From NCBI RefSeq assembly GCF_000003855.2, contig NW_003101676.1, forward strand, positions 1,176,720 to 1,240,719: a DNA stretch of 64,000 nt. The letters are read 5' to 3'. This DNA is from Blastomyces gilchristii SLH14081. Lineage: Eukaryota > Ascomycota > Eurotiomycetes > Onygenales > Ajellomycetaceae. Position numbers and translations under genes: made by a program. The notes below the pieces were generated by a model that saw only the letters and a list, made by a program, of their open reading frames with translations, was not told where the DNA came from and searched no databases. Below, piece by piece: positions 1-11,900 of this stretch (positions are counted from its first letter, which is position 1; every line of letters starts with the position of its first letter).

Positions 1-1551
1 ATCTTTATCATATCTTCTAAATTCACTTCTTTTACTTCTTTCACTTCTATTGAAGATTTATAAGCTCTTTAAAAAATCACTATAAATTACAAAGTATATA
101 TTATTTACAATTTAATATAGAATGCTCTCTTTCAAGTATAATAAATAATTATTTCAATTTTCACATCTGATTTCAGGTCATAAAATTTATGAAAAACTCA
201 ATACAAATATTGAGAGAAACTATAAAATAATTATTAATAAATTGTATTATAAATTATTAAAGAGTTATCTCTCTAGTATAATTACTGTAACTTCATTCAG
301 AAATATTTATTATAAACTGATTATAACTCTGAAGAAATTTCTCAATATCTGAAGTCATTAGAATGCAGATAGTAAAAGAAAAATAATCAGAAAATTACTA
401 CTGAGCTGATAAGTTACTCTATCAGATAATAATTTTTAATAACACTAACTTTCTAATTTGAAGAAAATTATGTGAAAATAATCATGTATCAGTACTCTGA
501 TTTCATAACTCTTATCTACTAACTTCTGTGAATAATTACTTTATATATATATATCTCTGAATTTTTCTCTTCAATTGATTGAAAATATTGAATTCTGAAC
601 ACTTCTTCAAATACTTAATTTAAATCTTTATATTTCATATCAATTCTGTCTTTAGTTCAATCTTAAGACACACTATAAAGTGAATATATAATATCTAGAA
701 TCAGAGTTGAAGAATTATTGAAGAGTGTCTCTCACAGTGAATATATAAACTAGTTTAAATAATTTTATATTTATATGAATTACTTGTTATTATATTGATA
801 AGAACTGAATTTATCAAGAGATATTAATTAAATTTAAATCATTAATTAGTAGTCATACTAAGAATTATATAACAGAGATATTAATAACTGTGATTAAAAA
901 TAACTATTAAAATATTAGTCACAGTCTTCTTATAATTACAACTGATAATACTGTGAATAACTACACTATAATAAAGAGCTTGAAGTGAAAATTGACTTTG
1001 TATTTCTGAAATAATAAACAAGGTCATATTTTCTGTATTACTTATATAATTTAACTTGTAATACAAACACTGATAAAGAATAATAAGATGACTGATTCTT
1101 AAAATATAAATGAGATGAAAGTAATTACTCAAGTAACTTTTACATTCACTCTGTAAAAGATAATGTTTTTTTAATAATACTTTTTAATATTGCTTTTTAA
1201 TAATGCTTTTTAATAACACTACTGTTAATTTTGAATAGATTGACTAATAATTTAAATATTGTAGATTTAAAACATTGCCAATACAATTTGTATTCTCTCT
1301 AAATAATAACAATAATTTCATAATATTTAATAAATAAATAAATCAGTCACCTCACTGAATATGATACAGAATATTAGAATATAGTAAAGTTCAACATATA
1401 AAATAACTGTTTAAACTCTTCAATTATATTAGAAAATTAATCATTAAGTGCAACAATCTGATTAGAAAAAGATTCAGATATTAAAACTTTCTGATATGAA
1501 GTGAACTTAGTTGAAATATATAATTAATTAACTGTTTCAGTTTTATAAGAC
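1..1551. other. AT-rich stretch with no recognisable gene
   Basis: This stretch is very AT-rich, and CC, GG and CG are almost absent, as in the decayed retrotransposons that follow. I found no protein motif, LTR edge or target-site duplication in it. Around 1165-1215 there is a short imperfect repeat of the type TTTTTAATA. It is probably further mutated transposon sequence truncated by the window edge, but I cannot assign a family. Confidence 0.5.
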
Positions 1552-1764
1552 TAGACTGACTATGTAACCGTGTCTGAGATCAGAATCAGAATATTTAATA
1601 GTCTTATTATTAATTTAACTGATCTCATTACACTGTTTTAAGATTAGATAGTAGTTTCATACTATCTCAGTGAGACTTATTATCTACTCTTATCACATTT
1701 TTCAAATGAGATCATGATTTTCACTTCTCAATTTAAATTATTTTTATTGCTTTAAATAACTTTA
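1552..1764 (+). mobile_element. hAT-like MITE, third copy, right part missing
   Basis: The sequence starts with TAGACTGAC, the terminal inverted repeat of the 506-bp MITE seen complete at 12793-13298 and 19631-20136, and follows that element for about 213 bp. It then stops exactly where the family I gypsy LTR begins at 1765, so the LTR element interrupts it. The rest of the MITE was not found beyond the putative 3' LTR at 16678. This copy has many transitions relative to the two complete copies. Confidence 0.75.
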
Positions 1765-2308
1765 TGTCACGCCCCCGGCCGCGCCAAGGCCTTATTGCAG
1801 TTTCACACGGCTCATTACTTTCATATGAATGATTTCATTCATTCTGCAGGCTGTTCAAACCGGCTTTCAACTACTCTATGACATCATTCAGATATATTAT
1901 AGAAAGATTCAATTGATAAATATAAGAATCTCACTTCTATACAAGGTCAGCAGATTACTCTTTCTTAACAGTAAGACACTGCTGAGATATTGCTCTGGCT
2001 ATTCTTACTCATGAAATGAAAGAAGAATATTCATTCATTATCTATATAGAATAGTTAGATACTGACTTCTCATCAAAGAAGTCAGTGATTTGTTTTTCTT
2101 CTACTGAAATATATACAAGAGTTACTGTATTTCTTATATAATCTTCTTAGAATACTAAGTATCATATCTGTGATATTCTTACAATAACTCTGTAGTTCAC
2201 AAGCTCACTATTCAAGCAAGATAGTTAAGCTCACTTATACAGCTTCTTAAACAACTACTTCTATATAATACTGCTAACTAGTTATCACTTCAGTTCTATT
2301 ATATTACA
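1765..2308 (+). repeat. left LTR of gypsy family I
   Basis: It begins TGTCACGCCCCC and ends TATTACA, a TG...CA type LTR of 544 bp. The other copy at 16136-16678 aligns along its whole length. The first 40 bases here keep CG and CC dinucleotides, whereas the right copy has those positions changed by C-to-T and G-to-A transitions (GCCAAGGCC here reads GTCAAGATC there). The left edge is thus much less mutated than the body of the element. Confidence 0.85.
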
Positions 2309-5300
2309 ATTTGAATTGCTCAATCTGATTATAAGTTTGAATCAGTCAAGCTCTAACAGACTGATATAATCTTATACATCTGTACTGAGACTAATCTGAC
2401 TTTACTCTTTGAGAGAAACTTTACATCATTCTCTAGAGTGTGTATATCTCTACTCTGATAGAAATCTGAGATTTCTGAACTCACTGTATACTTTGATATA
2501 AGCTCTTCAACTGCTCTGCTATCACTGCAGCCTCTACACATTTACATCTATTATAAAGATAGAGAGATTAAGATCAGAGATTCTTCAAGTTATAAGAGAA
2601 ATACATTATCTGAATTTCACAGCTTTATCTATACTCTTAAACAGAAATTCTGTCTTAATCTGAGTCAGTTTAATACTCACAAGATATGAGTAATATATAT
2701 TATCAATCTTCTTGCAGGCATCTCTGCAACTACTTGAGTTATTAAGAAGAGACAGCTTGAGTATATTAATACTATCATAACTTAGAAAGAATTCAAAGAC
2801 TTTCTACTGAATTAAATCAAAGATCACTGTAATCACAGCTTCACAGTAACATAGCAGTTCAACTTATTATATTAACAAGATAATAAAAATTCTTCTGATT
2901 TCAATGTAAGATTTAAAGAATATTAAGAGAAATTAGCTAATAATTTGAATTAATTAAAAACACAGCTTTATCTTATGAAGCTGACTTACAAGATGCAGAT
3001 AATAATATCACAGTATTAGAGTTTATTAATTAATTACACTGAGCTTGTTAACTTGACTTTCTGAATCTATTTAAATAATCCATACTCTGAGAAGAAGGTT
3101 AATAAGATCTCTTCTAAGTAATTAATAATAAGATTTAAATGATACTGTGATAACTTTAGTGTAGAGAAAGTAAAGAAGAATTTCAAGTATTCTGATTCTT
3201 CACTCACTGTAAAGAAATGTTAAAAAAGATTTGATAAAGATCTCTATTTTAACTGTGAAGCTGATAATTACTATACTAGTGATTGTAAGAAGCTGAAAAA
3301 GAGAAGAAACTGAGAAGATATCTTCTTAAAGTTAATTTCTCTTCTAACAAATATATCTATAGAAGATAAAGAAGAGAAAGAAATAAAGAATTAACAATTC
3401 TTATATCTCTGAGTTTATGTTATAATCACAATAAATACTCTGAATGAGAAGATATTAGTAAGATATCTACTTGACTCTGAGATAGATGCTAACTTCATAT
3501 TCTATTTCTTTTCTTTAATAAAGAGTTGAAAGAAGATAGATCTGTCAGATTATATGAAATTTACTGACAGAATAAAATATCACTATTTTAACATAATTTA
3601 AGTAAAGTATGTGATCACAGACTTAGAAGAAATCTTTAAAAAGAGCAGTCTGCTTCTTCATACAGTTAATATCATAGATAAGAATGTCATTCTAGATTTT
3701 CTATAATTAAGAGAAAACAATTCTCTTATTGACTGAGTCACTTAGATATAACAGTATTATCTCACTAATGAAGAGACAGTAATAGAGAAATCTGAAGAGT
3801 TTCATTAAAAGAATCTTGAGAAAAAGATAGAGTTGATATACTGTATAGCAGATGACTGAGACTTGAAAATAGATGAAGAAGTCATCACTCTCACTGCAAG
3901 ATTAACAGCAGTATTCATCATTGAAGATAGATGAATACAATATCTCTTTACAGGTTATAAGAATGTCTTTTCAGAAAGAGAAGCAGTGAAGTTTTCTAAT
4001 ATCAAGATATAATATAAGATCTGTCTTGAAGATGATATAACAGCACTGTATAGACCTCTTTATAACTTGTCTGTAAAGAAATTAAATATTCTGTACAAAT
4101 ATCTTGAGAAAGTGTAATTAAAGAACTGAATATATTTATCAAAGAGTTCAGCAGAGATATCTATACTCTTTATACTCAAGAAGAACAGTAGACTACATCT
4201 ATATATAGACTACAGAGATCTTAATAAAATAACAGTTAAGAATCACTATTTATTATCATTGTTATTATTATTATTATTATTCTTTCATTATACTTATATG
4301 CAAGCGGAGCTTATGATGAGTCCTTGTGTGATGTTAAATACAGGTCAAGTGTTGATTATACAGGAGGAAATACAGGCGTTGAGACCATGCCAAGATAACA
4401 AGAACATAGGAAAATACAAAGAAGTGACAATTAGATACATGCAATAATAACTTCCCAGCCCAGAAACATAGAGTGATTCATTGAAGTGATTTGTACACCT
4501 CTGTATTTATTAGAAACCTGAGGTGCTTGAGTTCCGGATTTAATGTATTCTCTACGGGTTTCGAACTCACGCGCCTTGGTTTCTCACATCAAGGCACTAC
4601 CAGGTGGCCGCATTAACCATTCAGCCACCGGGGCATTTATTATCATTAATTAATAAGATAATTGATTGATTATCTAGAGCAAAGATATTTTCAAAGATTG
4701 ATATACAGAATATCTATCATAGAATCAGAGTTAATGAAGATAACATTTGAAAAACAGCTTTTCATATTAAGTACAGTAATTTTGAATATCTTGTTTTATC
4801 TTTTAATCTTTGTAATACTTCAGTCATCTTTCAGATCTATATAAATAAGGCACTGCAGAGTCTTGTTAATATCTTCTGTATAGTATACTTAAATATCATT
4901 CTAATCTTCTTAAAAATGAAGAAAGAACATAATACTCATGTTCAAGAAGTATTGAGTCACTTGAGACAGTATCAACTCTATACAAATACTGAAAAATATT
5001 CATTCTATATATAGAAGATTGATTTCTTAGATTATATTATTGAAGTGAACAGTATTTCAATGAACAGAAGTCAGATCTCTGTTATGAAGAACTGATCAGT
5101 GCTGCAGACATACTGTGAGATACAGATATTTCTAGAATTCATAAATTTCTACAGATAATTCATCTATGTATATTCATAGATTACTGTCTCTCTTACAGAT
5201 CTGTTAAAGAGAAGTGTGAAAGAAAGAAAAACAGAATTATTTACTCTTATTCAAGACACTGTGCAGGTATTTACAGAATTGAAATAAGCTTTTATAGATG

Positions 5301-7620
5301 TTATAATACTGAATCACTTTAATTCTGACTTACTCAGTCAGTGTGAGACTGATGTATCTGAGAATAAGATCTATGAAATCTTTTCACAGTTAATATCAGA
5401 GATCTTTCAATATTAAAAGAATCAGAGAATAATAATCTCTGAGAATACAGATAATAAAATATCTATAAGAGAAGACTTTTTCACAGAGTCTATAAGATAC
5501 TGTGAATAAAGATCAGTGACCTTCTTCTTCAAGAAGTTATCACTTATACAGAGAAGATATAATACTTATAATTAAGAAATGTTAGTAATTATCAAATTCT
5601 TTAAGATCTGATGACATTATCTTCAGAGTAGTAAGTACTCAGTGTAAGTTTTTACTAATTATGTAAATCTGTATTACTTCTTGACAATAAAAAGCTTGAC
5701 AGAATGTTAAGTCAGATAAGTGAAGCTGCTTTCAGAGTATAATTTCTATATCTGATATTATTCAGATTGACTTAATCTTATTAATATATTATCTAAACAG
5801 TCTGATTATAATATTATTAATGAGAAAAAGAATTCTATAAAAGAATCTCTGTCATCACTGCAGAAGAAGCTGACTGCAGAGAATTGAGATTCTCTAAAAC
5901 TTGAAAACAGTGTTAGTAAGACAGCTGCATGACTCAGTATAGAAAATAAAAGAAAACTCAGATTTCTGCAGAGAATTGACACTGAAGATTATAAGTGTCT
6001 CATATTATATCTTACTATTATTGAATTGATAAAGAATGAAACAGTCTACAATCTTTTAACTTAACTACTTTTAGAATTCATTAATAAAATACAGCAGAGA
6101 GATATCTCTACTACAGCTTAAATTCAGAAGTTGAAAAAGAAAGAATTCAGTTTAAACTTAAAAGAGACAGAATCTGAGTGAGATAATACTGCTAAGAAAT
6201 CAAGTCACTGATAATTAGAACAATGTAAACTTCTACTGTTAAATAATTTAATCTTTGTCTCTTATAGCAGAGCAGTGTATTAGAAGTTATTAAGAATTTA
6301 TCATAATAATTTTCATGCTGAGCACTTTAAGTTAGAGAAGACTGAGAAGCTTCTAAAATATAAATATATTTAAAATAAGCTCTGAATAGATGTCAAAGAG
6401 TATGTTAAGACTTACAATATCTGTTAAAGAATAAAGATTTCACAGTATAAGTAATACAGTGAGTTAATATCACTATCTATTTCAAAGAGCTTATAACAGA
6501 ATCTATTAATGAATTTCATAGTTAATCTGTCAAAGTTAACAAGAGTCAAAGAATATGACTTGATTTTAATCATTGTTAACTGCTTTATAAAGATAACTAA
6601 ATATATCTCTATCTATAAAAAGATTAAAGTCTCTGAATTGACTGACCTGTTTTTAGATATCATTATTTATAATTATAGTGCTTTAAAATCATTAATAATA
6701 GATTGAGAATTTCTCTTCATCAGCAAATACTGATCAGGTTTTTACTATTATCTTATAATAAAATATCTTCTCAGCACTGCATTTCATCTGCAGACAGATG
6801 ATCAGACTGAATATCAGAATCAGATATTAGAACAGTATCTTTAAGTATTCTATTTATATTATCAGAAAAATTAATTTAAACATCTTTGAATTACTGAATT
6901 TATATATAATAATACAAAGAATGTAATCTTAAAAGTATCTTCTTTCTATACTTATTATGAATATAATTCTTCATTACTCAGTGACATTAAGAATGATATT
7001 TTAAAGAGAGAAATAAACAGTCAGAATGTGAAATAGATACAGAGAACAGAGTACTTCTCAGTATTAGAAGTAAAAGCAAGATTGAAACTTTTAAATAAAA
7101 TTTATAAGAAGATAGTGAAAAGCATTTATCACACTCAGAAGCAGTAGACAGAATACTATAATTGAAAAGATCTTTTAATGAAGTTCTTGATAGAGAATCA
7201 AGTGTCACTTTCAGTAAAGAATATCAAGATAATAAGACTGTGTAAGAAGCTCAGTAAGTGATGACTAGAATCTTTCTCAGTAATAAGAGTGATAAGTAAG
7301 TAGATATATAAGTTAAAATTAATCTCAGAATTAAAATCAATTCATTCTGTTTTTCACATTTTCTATTTAAAGTTCTATAAGTAATGTCTCAGAGCAGAGC
7401 TGTCTCAGCTAAATAGTATTAAGATTAAAAGTAATACTGAATATCTTGTAGAGAAAATATTGAATAAATAAATATATTATAGTAAGCTTCAATATCTTGT
7501 TAAATAAGAAGATTATTCATTGTCAGAGAATTTATAAGAACTGCTTGAGAATTTCAAAAATACTGAGAAAGAGATTGTAAACTATGAGATGACTAGTAGA
7601 GACTGTCTCATTACATATCA
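2309..7620 (+). pseudogene. decayed gag-pol of gypsy family I (chromovirus)
   Basis: By-eye translation with many stops recovers the Ty3/gypsy order. A CCHC-type knuckle lies near 3250-3290, and a protease-like D-S segment near 3470. The reverse transcriptase motif DYRDLNKITVKN lies at about 4207-4242 and continues after the SINE at 4661. An integrase H-H-C-C zinc region is near 6300-6440. The integrase core lies at about 6509-6900 and includes STAFHLQTD. A chromodomain lies at about 7440-7590, with KLQYLVK followed by a Trp codon turned to stop. Conserved Arg and Trp codons appear as TGA, TAA or TAG, and Pro as Leu or Ser. No functional protein is expected. The chromodomain places the element among chromoviruses, a group whose integrases often bind methylated histone H3. 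Confidence 0.8.
4261..4634 (-). mobile_element. tRNA-derived SINE, copy 1
   Basis: This is a full-length SINE on the minus strand, about 374 bp. Read on the minus strand, it starts GCCCCGGTGGCTGAATGG (internal A box TGGCTGAATGG), has a B box around GAGTTCGAAACCC, and ends in an (AAT)n tail. A perfect 13-bp target-site duplication, ATTTATTATCATT, flanks it at 4248-4260 and 4635-4647. It splits the reverse transcriptase region of gypsy family I: the reading frame resumes correctly when the SINE and one duplication are removed. It is clearly richer in G+C than its host element. Confidence 0.93.
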
Positions 7621-8160
7621 GAGATGTTAAATAAGAAATGCTTTTTAAGACTTCTTATTTTTCTTAAAAAGAGTTTTTTAGAGATGATTTTATAATAATA
7701 AGTTAGTGTTTTATAAACTCTGTAGCACTCTTCTTCTAATTTCTCTTAAAGAATTTTTTAGAAGCTTAATGAGACTATACAAGTGTAAAATTTCTGAAGC
7801 AGTTAATAAGAAAAGAAAGAAATATTCAAAATTAATGAGATTAATATTATTAATCTGTGGGCTGCTGCTATTCTAATAGAGCTGTAGTCTGTAGAAAAAG
7901 TAAAAAGAGAGATCAGAATCTACTCATTAATAATCTTACTTTTATCAAACTTATTCTTCACTATTGAAGTCTTCAGTATCAGTATCTTTGTCTGCTGTGA
8001 AGTTAGTACTGCAGTACTGTAGAAGAGCATGCTACAGAAGAGTATAAAAGATGCATAAAGTATCAACTTATTAATTTATAAAGTATCTCAGTCATCTGCT
8101 TCAATTGAAGTAAGATTCTCTTTAATCAGTGATTAATCTCTGTGATACTTTTAACAGCAG

Positions 8161-8536
8161 CACCCCGGTGGCCGAATGATTAATGCGGCCACCCGGTAGC
8201 GCCTTGGCATGGGAAATCAAGGCGCGTGGGTTCGAAACCCGCAGGGAATACATTAAATCTGAAACTCAAGCACTCAGGTTTCTAATAAATACAGAGGTGT
8301 ACAAATCACTTCAATGAATTACTCTATATTCCTGAGCTGAGAAGTTATTATTGTATGTATCTAATTGTCACTTCTTTGTATTTTTCTATGTTCTTGTTAT
8401 CTTAGCATGATCTCAACACCTGTATTTCCTTCTGTATAATTAACACTTAACCTGTATTTAACATCATGCAAGGACTCATTATAAGCTCTGCTTGTATATA
8501 AGTATAATGAAAGAATAATAATAATAATAATAATAA
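8161..8536 (+). mobile_element. tRNA-derived SINE, copy 2
   Basis: This is a complete plus-strand copy of about 376 bp with A and B boxes (TGGCCGAATGA and GGGTTCGAAACCC) and a terminal (AAT)n tract. The target-site duplication is TTTTAACAGCAG at 8149-8160 and TTTTAACAGTAG at 8537-8548, differing by one C-to-T change. Within the tRNA-like head, GCGCCTTGG pairs with its complement after a short loop. That hairpin could be the variable or anticodon arm of a class II tRNA ancestor (Ser or Leu type), which is inference. Confidence 0.92.
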
Positions 8537-8659
8537 TTTTAACAGTAGTATTAATTAATCTCTTCTTAAGATCAGTCATTCTGAGATGTTTTTTCATTTC
8601 AGACACTTATACTTTTATCTTCTTTTACAGATAAGTAAGAGAAATCTTCTCAGTTTTAA

Positions 8660-8970
8660 TGTGACAGGCTGCGCCCGATCAATTATATAGACTGTTTTAT
8701 TACACTTCATAGATTTCAGATTTCTACTGAGACTCTGATTCTCAGTCACTGATTCTCTGCTGAAGCTTTGATTCTCAGTCATCAATTCTCAGCTGAAAAT
8801 CTACAGAATTTCTATTCTTTCACTCTGTACATCACTGTGTATGTGAATAAATATTCACTCTGATTACTGATTCTCACACTTTCTCTTTTCTTTTCTTCTT
8901 TAATGTTTTTCACTTTATTATATGAGATCTATAAATATTATATTAATCTATTCAGCGTAGGCCTCTTTTA
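8660..8970 (+). repeat. left LTR of gypsy family II
   Basis: It starts TGTGACAGGCTGCGCCC and aligns with 14650-14958 and, inverted, with the two-part LTR at 17174-17232 plus 34083-34291. The start is fixed by the three-way match (TGTGAYRRGCTG). The end, at CCTCTTTTA here and CTCTTACA in the right copy, is less certain. Confidence 0.8.
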
Positions 8971-11900
8971 CTTGAAAAATGTTCATTATCTTCTTATTAG
9001 AAATGATTACTCACTGAGATATCTGAGTGTGTAATGACATGTAAGAAATAGAGAAACAAACAATCAGTTAAGCAGAGACTGAGTTTCTAGATAGAAGCTT
9101 GCTTATCAGTCACTCTGGTTCTGTAACAAGATCTTATAAAGAGAATAAGATCTTACAAAGAGAATGTCAGTGAAAGACCTGAGAGTTCTGATACAGATAT
9201 ATGAGATATTCATATAATTACACTTCTTTCAATTTCACAGTTATCACACATTCAATGAATGATATGTCTGCTGATAACATGAGAGAACTCTTAAATGCAA
9301 GTATAGATACAGTGCTACAGTGACTCTGAGCAATGTTGAAATTACAATAATAATAAATAGCTGATATGCATGCAACTTAATAACATCAATATGAAGAGAT
9401 TTAATAATTGTCTCAACAAGAAATCTCTGCACAGACAATTTCAACACTGACAGAATTAAATACAATGCAAGTACTGAAAGAATGCTTAGATTCTTCTATA
9501 TATTTTAATACTTCTGATCTCACTCTCTACTTATTATGAAGATTGAAAATGCTTGTGAAACTAAGTGTAGATGAAGACATTACCAGTTCACTAATTAATC
9601 AAGATTGATATATCAATGAATGATTGAAGAATTATGTGAAACAGAAGTTTCATTCATGAATGAAAGCATGTGAATCAGTGTTGTGAATGTCTGATAATAT
9701 TATCAAATATCTTGATATTCTGTTTCAAGACACTGCTATGCAACAGAAAGTATTAGATTAGTTACAGAGTATCTGATAGAGAAACACTTCTCTTATAACA
9801 TTCATCTCTGACTTTGATATCAAGATTCTAGAAGCAGGTAATTAATCTTGAGAGAATTAAATGAAGATTAGCATGCTTAAGAAGACATTAACTTTTGAAC
9901 TCTTACAGACTCTTATAAGTGTAAATAAAGACCTGACTTATGAAGGCTTCTGCACACAACTCTTAACATTGAATGACTGTCTTATCAAGCTCAAGAGTAT
10001 AACAGAACAGTGATAGAAAATGTTACATCTCAGTCACTTATACATCTGCACTGAAGAATAATAATAATAATACAGATGCTATGAACTAAGTAGACTTGAA
10101 TATCTATGTATAAGCAAGAGTCTTCACTGTCTGAACAGACTTTCAAGTTCCTGAGATCACTTCTGAAGAAGTCACTGACTGATGTCAATGAGAGATATAC
10201 ATTAATCATAACTGACTAGAACACATCACTTTCAACTGTTGATTATTCTATATACCTTCTCACTCAAGAGAAAGATCAGTGTCTTCTTACTCAAAGAATG
10301 AATCAGCACCTGTTCATGTCAACTACATTGCATTGAAGAAAGATTTGAAAGATAACTATAAGAACACACTGATGAAACAGAGAAAAGATTAGCTTCTGTT
10401 CAAATTCATAAATAGAAGCTTGAAGAGATTGAATAATAACAATTTGAAGAAAAGTTGATAATGAATGTAATTCTTGTATCTACTGTGATAAATAACATGT
10501 ATAATATGAAGGTTATAATAGATAGTAATCTATATTACTATGCAATGATTAAATCTTAAGTTGTAAAATATTATAATCTTCAGTGTATTCTCTTATCAAA
10601 ACTCTGATTCCTTGCAGAATTTAATGATTTAAAAGATGTTTGCATCTGTTACATGATGAAACTAAACATAGATGTCAGAGAACATCAGTAAGAGAATGTT
10701 TATATATATAAAGTTAACAATCTTGACTATAATCTTATGCTAGAACTTGTCTGACTACCTGAATAAGATATCTTATTAAATGCATGAAACAGGAGCTTGA
10801 TATTCCCTAACAATAATAGAATTTATGAAGATGACATTTATAAAATCATGAATCTGACACAGATCTCTGTTAACACTTATGAAATGCTCTGAAAAAGAAG
10901 TTACTGATAGAATCACTGACAAGGTCACTGATAGCAGAATTATATAATAATCTACTCTATCAGTCTAACTAATATTAAAAAGGCTCTAGAAGGGTTATTT
11001 CATGTTATAATAACAGATTCTTATACAAAACTCTCTTAATAATATTATAGATATCTAGATGTCTTCTGATAAGATAATAATATTACAAATCTACCTCTCT
11101 TACAAGATTCAGAAGTGAATCACAGTATCAAGTTGAAAAAGAAGAATGATAAAGACTCTGAATTATCATGAGACCTTCTTTATAATATATTCTGAGATAA
11201 ACTTCTTCTTCTTCAAAAGATACTCAATGATCTGTTGAATAAAGAATTCATGTGTATTAGCAATTTCTCTATCACAGCTTCTATTCTCTTTGCAAAGATA
11301 TCAGCTGAAGAACTCTGATTCTGTGTGAACTATCAAGAATTGAATAGATTAACAAAGAAAGACTGCTATTCTTTATCTCTTATCAATGAAACTCTAGCTC
11401 ACATTAAACAAGCTCAATGATTTATAAAGCTAGATATTATCATCACATTTTGTAAGATCTGTATCACTGAAGAAGATGAGTGACTTACAGTATTTTAAAC
11501 ATGATATGATCTCTTTGAATAAATAGTTACACTCTTCAGACTGACTAACATTCTCAGCATATTTCAGAAGTATATCAACTGAAGACTCTGAGATTTTCTT
11601 AATAAATTTACATATACTTATCTCAAATAACATTCTCATCTTCACTGATGAGTTTAGAAAAGAATATTAAGAACATGTGCAAAGAGTATTACAATGATTA
11701 CAAGAAGCTGAACTATCAATAGACATTGATAAATGTGATTTTGAAGTCAAGAGTACTGAGTATCTAGGTTTTATCATAGAAGCTGATAAGAGAATTTGAA
11801 TAAATTCTGAGAAGATCTCTGTCATTCTTGAATGAGAAGCTTCACATACTGTGAAGAGTATATAAAGCTTCATCAGATTTGCTAACTTCTATCAGCAATT

